From Limnobacter parvus (GTDB lineage: Bacteria; Pseudomonadota; Gammaproteobacteria; Burkholderiales; Burkholderiaceae_B): a stretch of DNA of 64,000 nucleotides. The notes below the pieces were generated by a model. That model had not been told where the DNA came from and ran no database searches. It was given only the letters and a program-made list of their open reading frames with translations. The DNA lies in assembly GCF_024623725.1 (NCBI RefSeq), contig NZ_JANKHG010000016.1, positions 205,030-269,029 of the forward strand. Reading direction: 5' to 3'. A program made the translations under genes and the position numbers. Positions within the stretch are counted from its first letter, which is position 1. Every line of letters starts with the position of its first letter. Positions 37,673 to 46,719 of this stretch are shown in pieces.

Positions 37673-39664
37673 ATGCAAGTGTTCGTCCCCAACGCCCCCA
37701 ATCTGAAAAAAATCAAGCGTCGCCAGGCGTTGCGCTTTGGTGTGCCGGTCCTTGTGTTCTTACTCTTAATGGCCTTGATGGTCGCCGCAGTTTACTACGC
37801 TCAGCAAGATGAACGTGACGAAAGTCAGTCGAAACTGATTGCTGACGCATTGTGGGCTCGTCAAAACATCCAGTTTCAAGTGGGGGGCCTAATCAATTCA
37901 CTCCAGGCTTTGACCAATGATTCGCTGATTTATCCTTCCGACCGCCTGGCAAGCAGTGTGAATCAGCTTGGTCGAAGTTCAGGCGAACTCGTGGCGGTTT
38001 TTCGTGGTCCTGAATTAAGTCCATTGGTGAATCTGGATGAGAACTTTGATGATCTCGACCTTGAAACGGCTCGTCAATTAATTTCTGGAGCAGTTCGGCA
38101 GCGCGTGGAATCTCGGCTGGGCGGCTTGGTGGGGCCATTTCTTTTTCAGGGCAAAAACTATGCGGCCAGCGTCAGTGTGGCGCAGCGTGGCGATGCGGTT
38201 ACAGTGGGATTGCTGGATCTGGATCTGATGCTTGAAAAGGAGTTGCCGTGGTGGTTTGCGCAAGACAACCAGGTTGAACTGCTCGACGCCAGTGGTGCCA
38301 TTTTGTCTCGCTTGGTAAAGGCCAGCCCGGGGGCAGGGGTGTATGTGCACACCACTTCTTTGGAACTGGGAGGGCTCCAATTCCAACTAAGGGTCGACAG
38401 CATTCAGGAAGGCCCTCGATTGTTCAACTATGGTATTACCGGCGCATTGGCGTTTTTACTGCTTTTACTGCTGCTCAGCTTCATCATGTTGTGGCGTGAT
38501 TCCCGGCGCCGACTTGAAATTGAAGCTCGTCTGGAAGAAGAAAAACTGTTTCGGCAATCGATGCAAGACTCGATGGCGGTGGGCTTGCGTGTCTGGGATC
38601 TTCAAGGTTTCATTCGCTATGTGAACCCAGCTTTTTGCAATATGGTCGGGTACAAGCCCGAAGATTTGATCGGGATTCCTCAGCCTTTGCCTTATTGGCC
38701 CAGTAAAAGCGCGGAAGAATACAAACGACTTGTTGCCGATGTCATTTCGGGCAACGCCCCACCCGAAGGGTTTGAGACGGTGTATCAACACCAAAGTGGC
38801 CGCTTGATTGATGTGCTGATCGTTGAGGCGCCACTGAAGGATGGTCGTGGCGTGCACACGGGCTGGATGAGTTCGGTGATTGACATCACTGACCGCAAAC
38901 GATCCGAGTCTTTGATCGCCGAGCAGCAAGAAAAACTTCAGTCGGCTTCCAGATTTGCCTTGGTGGGCGAGGTGGCATCGAACATTGCGCATGAACTTAA
39001 CCAGCCACTGGCCACCATGGTGTCGTATGCGCAGGCCGGCATGAATTTGAGCCAGCGTGGCGCCAGCATCGAAATGTACGCGCAGTTGTTTGAAAAACTT
39101 CGCGATCAGGCTCAGCGGGCAGGGCGAGTGGTAGGTTCGGTTCAGAACCTGGTACGAAAGCGTCGCCCCATGCGAGAAAATGTGCGAGTCGCGGATCTTA
39201 TCGATTCCATTCGATTCATGGTGAATTCCACAGCCATGCTCCACCAGGTCCGTTTGCATTTTGACATCGGAACGCCAGACTTCATGCTGCACATTGACCG
39301 CATCATGGTAGAACAGGCTTTGGTGAATTTGGTGAAAAATGCATCGGAGGCCTTCATGGCCTCGCAGCGCATTCGCAATGTTTGGATTAGAACCCGGGTT
39401 CTCGACAATTCGTTCGAACTTTCAGTGCGTGATGATGGGCCGGGCTTGACACTGAACAACGCCAACAAAATGTTTGAGTCGCTTGTTTCAACCAAGCCGG
39501 ATGGTCTAGGCTTGGGCTTAAGCCTTTGCAGGTCAGTGGCCGAATCACATGGCGGGCGTTTAAAGGCTGAGGCCGTTCCTACCGGGGGCACCTGCTTTAC
39601 AATGGATTTGCCGATGGCGGTAAAAGAATCCATGGAAGGGGAACAATCAGTTGGAGTCAATTAA
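37673..39664 (+). CDS. dctS: DctS-like sensor histidine kinase
   Basis: The 663-residue sensor has a transmembrane helix at about 22-43, a periplasmic sensor region of about 205 residues, a second helix at about 255-274, a PAS domain (about 295-410), and a HisKA/HATPase core with phospho-acceptor His440 in NIAHELNQPLATM, followed by N, G1 (DDGPGL) and G2 (GLGLGLSLCRS) boxes. The layout matches DctS-type dicarboxylate sensors. The neighbouring TRAP binding protein supports a C4-dicarboxylate signal. The ATG is not preceded by a good ribosome binding site. The gene overlaps the response regulator gene by 14 bp. Confidence 0.86.
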   Translation: MQVFVPNAPNLKKIKRRQALRFGVPVLVFLLLMALMVAAVYYAQQDERDESQSKLIADALWARQNIQFQVGGLINSLQALTNDSLIYPSDRLASSVNQLGRSSGELVAVFRGPELSPLVNLDENFDDLDLETARQLISGAVRQRVESRLGGLVGPFLFQGKNYAASVSVAQRGDAVTVGLLDLDLMLEKELPWWFAQDNQVELLDASGAILSRLVKASPGAGVYVHTTSLELGGLQFQLRVDSIQEGPRLFNYGITGALAFLLLLLLLSFIMLWRDSRRRLEIEARLEEEKLFRQSMQDSMAVGLRVWDLQGFIRYVNPAFCNMVGYKPEDLIGIPQPLPYWPSKSAEEYKRLVADVISGNAPPEGFETVYQHQSGRLIDVLIVEAPLKDGRGVHTGWMSSVIDITDRKRSESLIAEQQEKLQSASRFALVGEVASNIAHELNQPLATMVSYAQAGMNLSQRGASIEMYAQLFEKLRDQAQRAGRVVGSVQNLVRKRRPMRENVRVADLIDSIRFMVNSTAMLHQVRLHFDIGTPDFMLHIDRIMVEQALVNLVKNASEAFMASQRIRNVWIRTRVLDNSFELSVRDDGPGLTLNNANKMFESLVSTKPDGLGLGLSLCRSVAESHGGRLKAEAVPTGGTCFTMDLPMAVKESMEGEQSVGVN

Positions 39665-40319
39665 AAAAGTGCAGGTATTGTTGCTTGATGACGACGATGA
39701 TTTGCGCGAGGGCATGAAGTGGATGTTCGAAACTGTGGATCTGCCCATGCAAGGCTATGCCACGTTTGATGCATTCAAAAATGGACTTGATGAACACGTA
39801 AATAGCGATGCCGCGCTCTGTTTGTTGCTGGACCTACGCATGCCCGACATGTCTGGACTCGAAGTGTTTGAGTGGCTGAAGCGTTCTGGTTACAGCCTTG
39901 ATCGACTGCCAGTTATTTTCCTTACAGGTCATGGCGATATTTCCACTGCAGTCGAGTCTGTGAAAAATGGTGCCTTCGATTTTTACGAAAAACCCACCAC
40001 AGACCAACGCTTGATTGAGCGCGTAAAACAAGCTTTGCAAAAATCGGGCGAATACCTGGTCAATCTGGAAGTATTGAAGCAGTGGTCAGAAAGAATTGAC
40101 CGTCTTTCACCGCGTGAAAGGGAAGTGATGTTTCTGGTAGCCAAAGGCAAGCTGAACAAGGTCATTGCCTCTGATCTCGATATATCCATGAGAACCGTCG
40201 AGGTTCATCGAGCGAATGTTTTCGACAAGTTGAAAGTTCGGTCCGCCGCTGAACTGGCCACCTTGCTAAGTCGACTTAGCGACCGCCTGGGCTTTGATCA
40301 ATTGGCCGGGCTGGAATAG
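39651..40319 (+). CDS. dctR: DctR-like NarL/FixJ-type response regulator
   Basis: A 222-residue regulator: receiver domain (5-125) with acidic pocket DDDDD and phospho-acceptor Asp61 in LLDLRMPDMSG, and a LuxR-type helix-turn-helix (about 153-212, SPREREVMFLVAKGKLNKVIA). The FixJ-like form goes with DctS. The likely start is a TTG at 39651 inside the kinase gene's end, preceded by GAAGGGG. It probably activates the divergent TRAP binding protein gene and remote transport genes. Its stop region overlaps the convergent OmpA-like gene by 22 bp. Confidence 0.87.
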   Translation: MESIKKVQVLLLDDDDDLREGMKWMFETVDLPMQGYATFDAFKNGLDEHVNSDAALCLLLDLRMPDMSGLEVFEWLKRSGYSLDRLPVIFLTGHGDISTAVESVKNGAFDFYEKPTTDQRLIERVKQALQKSGEYLVNLEVLKQWSERIDRLSPREREVMFLVAKGKLNKVIASDLDISMRTVEVHRANVFDKLKVRSAAELATLLSRLSDRLGFDQLAGLE

Positions 40320-40837
40320 ACCTCGACCACGTTGGGCAGGGCAATTGCTTCGCCAAACAGTGGGCTAGACGTTTCGGGATGCAATTCAAGCACAAAGGCC
40401 CTGCGAGCCAATCTGTTGTCGCGCAGGTAGTTCTGTAAGGCGTCAAGTCTTTGGCTGGCCAAGGCTAGATCCAGTTCGGTGCTCCCTTCGGCGCGTGTGC
40501 TTGAGCGAATAAGGATTGGGCCTGATTTGCCAGTTTTGGTGGCGTCATTCAACGCATGTAGCTTGGGCAAGCAGTCTGGTGGTATTTCGCTTTCTCCTTT
40601 CTTAAAATGAATCAATAACTCAAGCGTTCGGTCCTCGCGCCGCAGCGTTAATTCTGCTGCGGTGCTTTGAGGTTCCGAAAGCGCATTCATTACCCCATTG
40701 AACAAATCAAAAGAAGGTTCACTTCCGCAGTGCAAACCTGGATCGCTCAGCTTCTGCAAGGCGTTCTCCACAGCTTGAGCTGCGTTTGGCCCGAGCAAAC
40801 ACGCCGCAACACCAAGGCTGGCAAACCAGCCTTTCAT
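40298..40837 (-). CDS. Secreted protein with OmpA-like C-terminal fold
   Basis: The 179-residue product has a signal peptide (about 1-22, AAQA cut) and from about 70 on a pattern reminiscent of OmpA_C domains: LLIHFKKGESEIPPDCLPKL, then ILIRSSTRAEGS and SQRLDALQNYLRDN, matching the strand, helix and NxxLSxxRA-like helix. The peptidoglycan-binding residues are imperfect (ELDLALASQR instead of the usual NxxLSxxRA). I take it as a divergent OmpA-like periplasmic protein. Its ATG overlaps the ClC channel stop by 4 bp, so the two are probably translated together. Confidence 0.6.
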   Translation of the reverse strand: MKGWFASLGVAACLLGPNAAQAVENALQKLSDPGLHCGSEPSFDLFNGVMNALSEPQSTAAELTLRREDRTLELLIHFKKGESEIPPDCLPKLHALNDATKTGKSGPILIRSSTRAEGSTELDLALASQRLDALQNYLRDNRLARRAFVLELHPETSSPLFGEAIALPNVVEVYSSPAN

Positions 40838-42204
40838 TTTTTTGGACCTTCAACAGTGTTGTCCGGAGTAACGGTAGTGGGCGCAGGCTCAGCTTGGGCA
40901 AAACTCACTTTGATTTGATTGGCCAGCAAGTGATAAATCGATGCAGGCAAAATGCGTTTGCTGACCTGGGTTGAAATGGCGGACACAAAAATCAGAGGCA
41001 TGACCAGGTCGTGGTTGTCGACCATTTCCAGCACAATCACGAACGCAGTGATTGGGCAGTGTGTAACAGCGGACAAAACACCCACCATTGCCAGGAGCAT
41101 CAATGGGGCGGTTTCACTGTTGGTCAGTTCTGCAAAAAAATGACCGAAGCCAGCACCAATTGAAAGCGTGGGAGAGAAAACACCGCCCGGCACACCGCTT
41201 GCAAATGACACCACAGTGGCCACCATCTTGGTCAGCCAGAACATGGGCGAAAGTTCTTCGCTGTCTTGTAGTGCCGCTTTGGTTTCTTCGTAGCCTGCAC
41301 CAAATACTTCAGCGCCAAACACCAAAGCCATCAGTGAAAGAACTACACCGCATCCTGCCGCAAAGCGGTAAGGGAAACGGCTACGCAAGCCCCCCAGGTA
41401 GCTGGTGCGCGACACCAAAATCAACATGCTGCGGCCGTAAAGTCCGCCAACAATGCCGGTAAGAATGGCCAGGGTGAAAATAACAAGCCATTCTTGACCC
41501 CAATCAATGGTGGCATTGGAATAACCGAAATAAGAATAGTTGCCTTGTAAAATCAACGCCACCAAACCAGCCAGCACAATGGCCATGAGCAGGGCTGACG
41601 TGTGGCGCATGGTCTTGCGGCGCCCCAGTTCCTCAAAAGCGAACATCAATCCGCCCAGTGGCGTATTAAACGCAGCAGCCACCCCGGCCGCGCCGCCTGC
41701 AATAATCAATGAGCGTGTGTCGAAAAGCTTGGCGATGTTGGGGAACCTGCCTGCGTAGGCCATTAACGCCGCACCAATTTGTACTGTGGGGCCTTCACGA
41801 CCTGCGGCTGCGCCGGCTGCAATCACGAAAGGAGTAATCAACAATTTGCCCAGAAAAGCGCGTGGCCCGAGAAGTCGGTTGATCAGGCGGGGCGAGGGGT
41901 GTTTGGTTACCTTGATGGCCTGCGGAATGCCGCTGCCGCCCGACCCCCAGAAGATGGTGTTGACCAGCCACAGTGCTGCCGGGAATACAACTGGTGGAAG
42001 CAGCAATGCAATCCACATGTGCTCGGCGAACAGTTCTTTGTTCCATTCACCCGCGAAGTCGGACATCCAAGCGAAACCTACAGCCAACAAGCCGACCAGC
42101 AGTGAGAATATATAAATTACCGAGACAATCATGCCCCGGTCGGCCATGAAACGGGACAGTCGAGCGCCTTGCGCAAGCCACTTGTTTTTTGAATTCGGCC
42201 GCAC
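40834..42204 (-). CDS. ClC-family chloride channel or H+/Cl- exchanger
   Basis: The protein (456 residues from the GTG at 42204) has the ClC signatures GSGIPQAI, GREGPTVQIG (the Glu being the gate) and GVPGGVFSPTLSIG, and about ten hydrophobic helices. A proton glutamate at the internal side was not assigned, so channel and exchanger remain open. The frame is open upstream to a TTG at 42237, which has its GAGGG directly adjacent; the GTG at 42204 has AGGAA at normal spacing and is preferred. It is coupled to the downstream OmpA-like gene. Confidence 0.88.
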   Translation of the reverse strand: MRPNSKNKWLAQGARLSRFMADRGMIVSVIYIFSLLVGLLAVGFAWMSDFAGEWNKELFAEHMWIALLLPPVVFPAALWLVNTIFWGSGGSGIPQAIKVTKHPSPRLINRLLGPRAFLGKLLITPFVIAAGAAAGREGPTVQIGAALMAYAGRFPNIAKLFDTRSLIIAGGAAGVAAAFNTPLGGLMFAFEELGRRKTMRHTSALLMAIVLAGLVALILQGNYSYFGYSNATIDWGQEWLVIFTLAILTGIVGGLYGRSMLILVSRTSYLGGLRSRFPYRFAAGCGVVLSLMALVFGAEVFGAGYEETKAALQDSEELSPMFWLTKMVATVVSFASGVPGGVFSPTLSIGAGFGHFFAELTNSETAPLMLLAMVGVLSAVTHCPITAFVIVLEMVDNHDLVMPLIFVSAISTQVSKRILPASIYHLLANQIKVSFAQAEPAPTTVTPDNTVEGPKK

Positions 42205-42253
42205 TGTGAGTGGTTTCCTGATTCGGTTGGTGAGCAACCCTCAAATTGTCGCA

Positions 42254-42291
42254 TAAAAACAAAAAACCCTCAGTCTTTCAACTGAGGGTTT
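42254..42291 (-). terminator. Rho-independent terminator of DEAD-box helicase gene
   Basis: An 11-bp perfect stem (42264-42274 with 42281-42291) with a 6-base loop is followed on the minus strand by a T-rich run. It sits 52 bp after the helicase stop and ahead of the ClC gene, so the two are separate transcription units. Confidence 0.88.
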
Positions 42292-42342
42292 TAGTCGGGG
42301 TTTCCCCCGAAAAGCAACTTAACTGGGTTAGCTGGCTAAAAT

Positions 42343-44211
42343 TTAGCCGGCGCGGCGGCGGCTGAAGCCACCACGGTCACCCATATTGCGTGCAGCATTT
42401 TCCTTGCGGGCACCCGAAGCGTGTTCACGCTTGGGGCCTGATGGAGCAGCGGCACCTTCGGCGCGGAATGCTGGGCGTGCACGTTCTTCTGAACGTGGGA
42501 AGCTTGGGCGTTCTACGTCGCGGTTCCATTTTTTAGGTGCATCCGAGTTACCGCCAAAACCGGCAGGCTTGCGGTCACCGAACGAAGGTTTGTCACCAAA
42601 TGATTTGCGTTCACCGAATGGCTTGTCGCCAAATGATTTGCGCTCGCCGAAGGGCTTACGGTCACCGAAAGCAGGCTTGTCGCCGTAAGGCTTGCGATCA
42701 CCGAAAGGTTTGCGGTCGCCGAAACTACGCTCTTCGCCTTGAACAAAAGGCTTGCGATCACCAAAGCTACGCTCTTCACGTGCTTCGAAGGGCTTGCGGT
42801 CACCGAATGGCTTGTCACCAAATGACTTGCGTTCACCGAAAGCTGGCTTGTCGCCATATGACTTGCGTTCTCCGAAAGCTGGCTTGTCGCCATATGACTT
42901 GCGCTCGCCAAAAGCTGGCTTGTCGCCGTACGATTTGCGCTCGCCACCACCGAAACTGCGGCCTTCTGAACGGCCACCGCTGTTGCCAGCGTAACCGCCA
43001 CCACCTGAACGACCACGGCCACCGCTTGGCTTGCCGCCGCGTGGTGCCTGTGTGAAGTTGCCACGTGGCTCCAGACCTTCAACCTGCTCTTCAGGAATGC
43101 GTGAATTGATGAAACGCTCAATGCCACGAACACTGATGATGTCGCAGGCTTCAGCCAGGGTAACTGCCACGCCACTGCGGCCGGCACGGCCAGTACGGCC
43201 GATGCGGTGCACATAGTCTTCCGACTTCATGGGCATGCCGTAGTTGATTACGTGTGAAATTGCAGGCACGTCCAGGCCACGGGCCGCAACATCTGTTGCA
43301 ACCAATACCTTGATGTCGCCTTTGCGAACGCTGGCCAAACGGCGGTTACGTACTACCTGTGGCATGCCACCGTGCAGGGCGCAAGCGCGAACACCTTCAT
43401 CTGCCAAGTCGCGGGCCAGGTTTTCAGCGTCAATTTGTGTGCTTGTAAACACAACGGCTTGCACCATGTCTGGGTGCTCCAGCCAATGGTTCAGCAGCTT
43501 GCGCTTGTGGCCACGGTTGTCAGCCCACATCAATTTCTGCGAAATATCTGTGTTGGCTTCGTTTTGCGCGGCCATTTCAATGCGCTTTGGGTTGTTCATG
43601 ATGTTTTCAGCCAAACCAATAATGCGCTTGGCAAAGGTGGCAGAGAACATCAGGGTTTGAATGCGGTTGCCGCACAGGTGGTCGATTGCTTCCAGGTCTT
43701 CAGAGAAGCCAAGGTCAAGCATACGATCTGCTTCGTCAACGATCAGAGTGGTTACGGTGCTCAAATTCAACTTGCCTTGCTGGGCCAGGTCGAGCAAGCG
43801 GCCAGGTGTACCAACTACAATACGTGCGCCACGCAGGCTGGCCATTTGCTTGCCGTAAGGCATGCCGCCAACCACAGTTGCCACGCGAACACCCTTGGTG
43901 AATTTCACCAGGTTGATGGCGTCTTGACTAACCTGTTGGGCCAGTTCACGGGTTGGGCACAGTACCAGGCATTCCGGGCCAGCCATCATTTCCATGGGGC
44001 TTTGTTCGCCAGTCATCATGCGGTGCATAACGGGCAGCAGGAAACCAAAAGTTTTGCCGCTACCAGTTTGGCTGGAAACCATAAGGTCGCCGCCGTCTTT
44101 GCCAAGGGGCACGACTTCTTGTTGTACGAGTGTAGGGGCAGTAATGTTTAAAGCGTTCAGGGCTTGCAGCAAAGGCGCGGCAAGACCCATGTCATCAAAT
44201 GACATAGACAT
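42343..44211 (-). CDS. DEAD-box ATP-dependent RNA helicase with repetitive tail
   Basis: The 622-residue protein has an N-terminal Q motif, SSQTGSGKT (Walker A), VDEADRM (box II), SATFA (box III) and HRIGRTGRAGRSG (box VI), all in the first 365 residues. The remaining ~240 residues are low-complexity: an RGG/GGRG stretch, then repeats of FGERKSYGDKPA and FGDRKPF, about twelve units, and an Arg-rich end. Such tails bind RNA and support RNP assembly; RhlE/DeaD-type homologues act in ribosome biogenesis and cold growth. The ATG at 44211 (MSMSFDD) is chosen over 44328. Confidence 0.92.
   Translation of the reverse strand: MSMSFDDMGLAAPLLQALNALNITAPTLVQQEVVPLGKDGGDLMVSSQTGSGKTFGFLLPVMHRMMTGEQSPMEMMAGPECLVLCPTRELAQQVSQDAINLVKFTKGVRVATVVGGMPYGKQMASLRGARIVVGTPGRLLDLAQQGKLNLSTVTTLIVDEADRMLDLGFSEDLEAIDHLCGNRIQTLMFSATFAKRIIGLAENIMNNPKRIEMAAQNEANTDISQKLMWADNRGHKRKLLNHWLEHPDMVQAVVFTSTQIDAENLARDLADEGVRACALHGGMPQVVRNRRLASVRKGDIKVLVATDVAARGLDVPAISHVINYGMPMKSEDYVHRIGRTGRAGRSGVAVTLAEACDIISVRGIERFINSRIPEEQVEGLEPRGNFTQAPRGGKPSGGRGRSGGGGYAGNSGGRSEGRSFGGGERKSYGDKPAFGERKSYGDKPAFGERKSYGDKPAFGERKSFGDKPFGDRKPFEAREERSFGDRKPFVQGEERSFGDRKPFGDRKPYGDKPAFGDRKPFGERKSFGDKPFGERKSFGDKPSFGDRKPAGFGGNSDAPKKWNRDVERPSFPRSEERARPAFRAEGAAAPSGPKREHASGARKENAARNMGDRGGFSRRRAG
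42575..42960. repeat. In-frame ~36-bp tandem repeats in helicase tail
   Basis: Within the helicase gene, roughly a dozen imperfect units coding FGERKSYGDKPA or the shorter FGDRKPF form alternate. Neighbouring copies at 42830-42950 are nearly identical at DNA level. Such an array is prone to slippage, so unit number may vary among strains. Confidence 0.8.
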
Positions 44212-44577
44212 GATAAAAGTTCCAATTCGATGTGGACTTAAAAATTCATCGACGAACAGAAATAAGACGACGCGGCTGGGAACATTGTTGTTCCGGATGG
44301 TCGCAAGAGAACTGGCGGCGATGGGCAAAGCACAGCTTCAAGAGCATGTGCCAACAAAGGCAACCCAACGCGGTCCAATGGTGAAATCGTGAAAACGACC
44401 CGTTGATTTGCAATCTGGACCGAAGTCTACTGGTTTTGTGTGCAATGCACAAGGGAAGATTGTGAATAAAGCATCAATTAGAAGAAAAACACCACGGTCA
44501 CACCATTTGCCTATCAATATTTCCTGGATCCGGACGTTATCACCTACAGAGGTAGTCAATCAGGACAGGACCGGGTT
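44212..44577. other. 366-bp intergenic region, divergent promoters
   Basis: The space between the helicase start and the lipoprotein start has no convincing frame. It must hold divergent promoters and an untranslated leader for the helicase, which in cold-response helicases is often long. I see a weak hairpin around 44436-44452 and no classical operator. Confidence 0.4.
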
Positions 44578-45162
44578 ATGAAAAAACTGAAAATATTGAT
44601 GGTTGCCAGCGCGGCAACCATGTTGAGCTCGTGCGATCTATCGCAGATTCCCGGGCTGGATGGCAAGCTGTCGATCGAAGACAGCAAAGCGGTGGGTGCC
44701 GCATGTCGGCATTCAGGCCGCGCGCTTGAGGATTGTTTCACCATGAATCCGAACACTTACCAATCTGGGGTGTTTGAAGGTTGGCGCGAAATGAATGACT
44801 ACATGATTGCCAATGGCTTGGATGTGGTGAAACCCGAAATACGAAATTCGGCATTCAAGCCCGAGCCGACATCGATGAACCAAGGTGCGCTGGCGGCGCC
44901 TGAGCAGACTGCCGGAACCGAGCCTGCGGGTGAATCGCTGGAAACAGTACCATTGGCGCAAGGCCGACAGCGATGGGTGCCCAAAGGTGTCGAATCGCCT
45001 GCTAATGTAACGCCCCAACCGGAGGTGGCCGCTGGCAAGGTGGAAGATGACTTACCCGAACCAGCTACTTTGACCGAAGAGCCGGCTACCGAAAAAGCGC
45101 CAGCGCAAGATCTACCTGCACGTCCTTGGGAGCGCAAGAAAGATCCCAAGAAACACACCTGA
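44578..45162 (+). CDS. Putative lipoprotein of unknown function
   Basis: The 194-residue protein begins with a lipoprotein signal peptide, lipobox LSSC with Cys19 as likely lipid site. The next hundred residues contain CRHSGRALEDCF and a helical YQSGVFEGWREMNDYM; the last 90 residues are a proline/alanine/glutamate-rich linker ending in a basic tail (RPWERKKDPKKHT). I recognise no domain. It lies upstream of dacB with 75 bp between, separated by a strong hairpin. An outer-membrane or periplasmic lipoprotein is inferred. Confidence 0.7.
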   Translation: MKKLKILMVASAATMLSSCDLSQIPGLDGKLSIEDSKAVGAACRHSGRALEDCFTMNPNTYQSGVFEGWREMNDYMIANGLDVVKPEIRNSAFKPEPTSMNQGALAAPEQTAGTEPAGESLETVPLAQGRQRWVPKGVESPANVTPQPEVAAGKVEDDLPEPATLTEEPATEKAPAQDLPARPWERKKDPKKHT

Positions 45163-45199
45163 TTGATCGCTGCACATTGTGTAAGGTGACGTGGGTGAT

Positions 45200-45230
45200 A
45201 TCCTGAAAGTTCACGATCAACTTTCAGGAT
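45200..45230 (+). promoter_or_regulatory. 12-bp hairpin covering the dacB ribosome binding site
   Basis: The arms 45200-45211 and 45219-45230 are perfect inverse complements with a 7-base loop. The only plausible Shine-Dalgarno sequence of dacB, AGGAT at 45226-45230, lies in the 3' arm, 8 bases ahead of the GTG start. If present in the mRNA the structure would block initiation. It could also help stop transcription of the lipoprotein gene, but no T-run follows. Confidence 0.65.
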
Positions 45231-45237
45231 TTGCAGC

Positions 45238-46719
45238 GTGCCACTTGGTATTCCCAGCTCTGTTTCTCATCAACTTTCTTTGACGTTTGTTCTGCTGATC
45301 GGCCTGACTCTGGCCCAATTTAGCTGGGCCAATACGCCCGATCCAACCACGCGTGCCTTTCCCTCAGCGGTTACACAAAGCTTTGTAAAAAAAGGCATCG
45401 CCAATAATGAATTCACAGCTTATGCGCTGCCGATTGCGCCTTTTGTGAAACGCAACCCCCAAGCTTATTCACATGGGTCCACTCAGTTGGTGAACCCGGC
45501 TTCAGTGGCCAAGGTGTTCACCACGGGATTGGCTTTGCAGGCGCTGGAATCAACCTATCGATTCAAAACAGGTTTTCATGTGGGGGCTGAACCCGTCGAC
45601 GGAGTGCTCAATGGCGCTCTGTACATCAAAGGCAGCGGCGACCCGGCATTTTTAACAGGCGACTTGTGGTCGTCGCTGCGCCAACTCAGAACCAAGGGCG
45701 TGGACGTCATCAATGGCCCCGTGGTTCTTGATGATTCGGCATTCAGCGAACAAATGCCCAGCTTGGGTTTGGCAGAAGACGACGCTTTTGACGACGCACC
45801 CCACCGCGCTTACCACGCCCAACCCGATGCGTTGTTGATGAACTTTGGCGCCATGTCGATTGATTTGAAACTGAATGAAAATACCTTGGTGGTGGTGCCT
45901 GAGGAGGCACCGCGTGGCTGGGCTTTCGTGTCAGAGGTCAACTTGACCAATGGTGGGTGTGGTGCGTGGAAAAATGGCATGTCAATTGATTTTGCCAAGT
46001 CGGGGCAAAACGTCGTGGTAACCGTGAAGGGCAATTACCCGCGCAAGTGTGGTCAATCGCGTCTTCCCATTCGCGTGCCTGTTCAAGACTGGCTGTGGGA
46101 GTCGTGGGTCAAGGAAATCTGGGTGCAATTGGGTGGGAAATTTTCAGGCCCACAAGGGGGCCAGGTGATCAAGGGAATAACCCCGGTCAATACAATTGCC
46201 TTGTACACCCATTATGGCAAACCAATAAGTGATTTGGTCAAGCAGATCAATAAATGGTCGAGCAATGTGATGGCTCGCCATTTGGAGTTGGCAGTTGCAG
46301 GTACGCCCGAGTTGTTCAATCAGCAAATGAAGGAATGGTTGAGAACCCAAGGCATAGCATCGCAAGATTGGTTTTTTGAAAACGGGTCTGGGCTTTCCCG
46401 CAATACCCGAATTGATGCCAAAGGCCTGACCGAGTTTTTGCGCTACATGGCGACTCGCTCGGACTTTCCTGATTTTCTGGCCAGTTTTCCGCGTGCAGGT
46501 GCCGACGGAACCTTGAATCGACGTGTGAACAATGTGGCTGGATTTGCCTATTTGAAAACTGGTAGTTTGAACGGTGTCCGCTCACTGGGCGGGTACCTGA
46601 GAGACCGAGAAGGGCAGATGTGGGCTGTCGGTATTTTGGTGAAAAGTCCAAAGGCTTGGGACAGCTGGGTTCCCATGGAAAGCTTGCTGGAATTTCTTTA
46701 CAGAGCGGAGTCACAATAG
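45238..46719 (+). CDS. dacB: D-alanyl-D-alanine carboxypeptidase/endopeptidase (PBP4-type)
   Basis: The 493-residue class C penicillin-binding protein has a signal sequence (about 1-31), the active site SVAK (Ser89, Lys92), the second motif SSN (SSNVMARHL) and KTG (YLKTGSLNG). It trims and cleaves peptidoglycan cross-links in the periplasm. The GTG at 45238 is the start; the nearest Shine-Dalgarno is inside a hairpin. A terminal coding frame without further domain follows. Confidence 0.93.
   Translation: MPLGIPSSVSHQLSLTFVLLIGLTLAQFSWANTPDPTTRAFPSAVTQSFVKKGIANNEFTAYALPIAPFVKRNPQAYSHGSTQLVNPASVAKVFTTGLALQALESTYRFKTGFHVGAEPVDGVLNGALYIKGSGDPAFLTGDLWSSLRQLRTKGVDVINGPVVLDDSAFSEQMPSLGLAEDDAFDDAPHRAYHAQPDALLMNFGAMSIDLKLNENTLVVVPEEAPRGWAFVSEVNLTNGGCGAWKNGMSIDFAKSGQNVVVTVKGNYPRKCGQSRLPIRVPVQDWLWESWVKEIWVQLGGKFSGPQGGQVIKGITPVNTIALYTHYGKPISDLVKQINKWSSNVMARHLELAVAGTPELFNQQMKEWLRTQGIASQDWFFENGSGLSRNTRIDAKGLTEFLRYMATRSDFPDFLASFPRAGADGTLNRRVNNVAGFAYLKTGSLNGVRSLGGYLRDREGQMWAVGILVKSPKAWDSWVPMESLLEFLYRAESQ

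Noticed and set aside
37658-37675. TGGCAC...TGC resembling a sigma-54 promoter before the sensor kinase gene
   Set aside because: The spacing between the GG and GC elements is one base short and the motif runs into the ATG start, leaving no room for transcription start and ribosome binding.
42575-42960. CRISPR-like repeat array
   Set aside because: Repeats are contiguous, in frame and translate into the repetitive helicase tail; there are no unique spacers.
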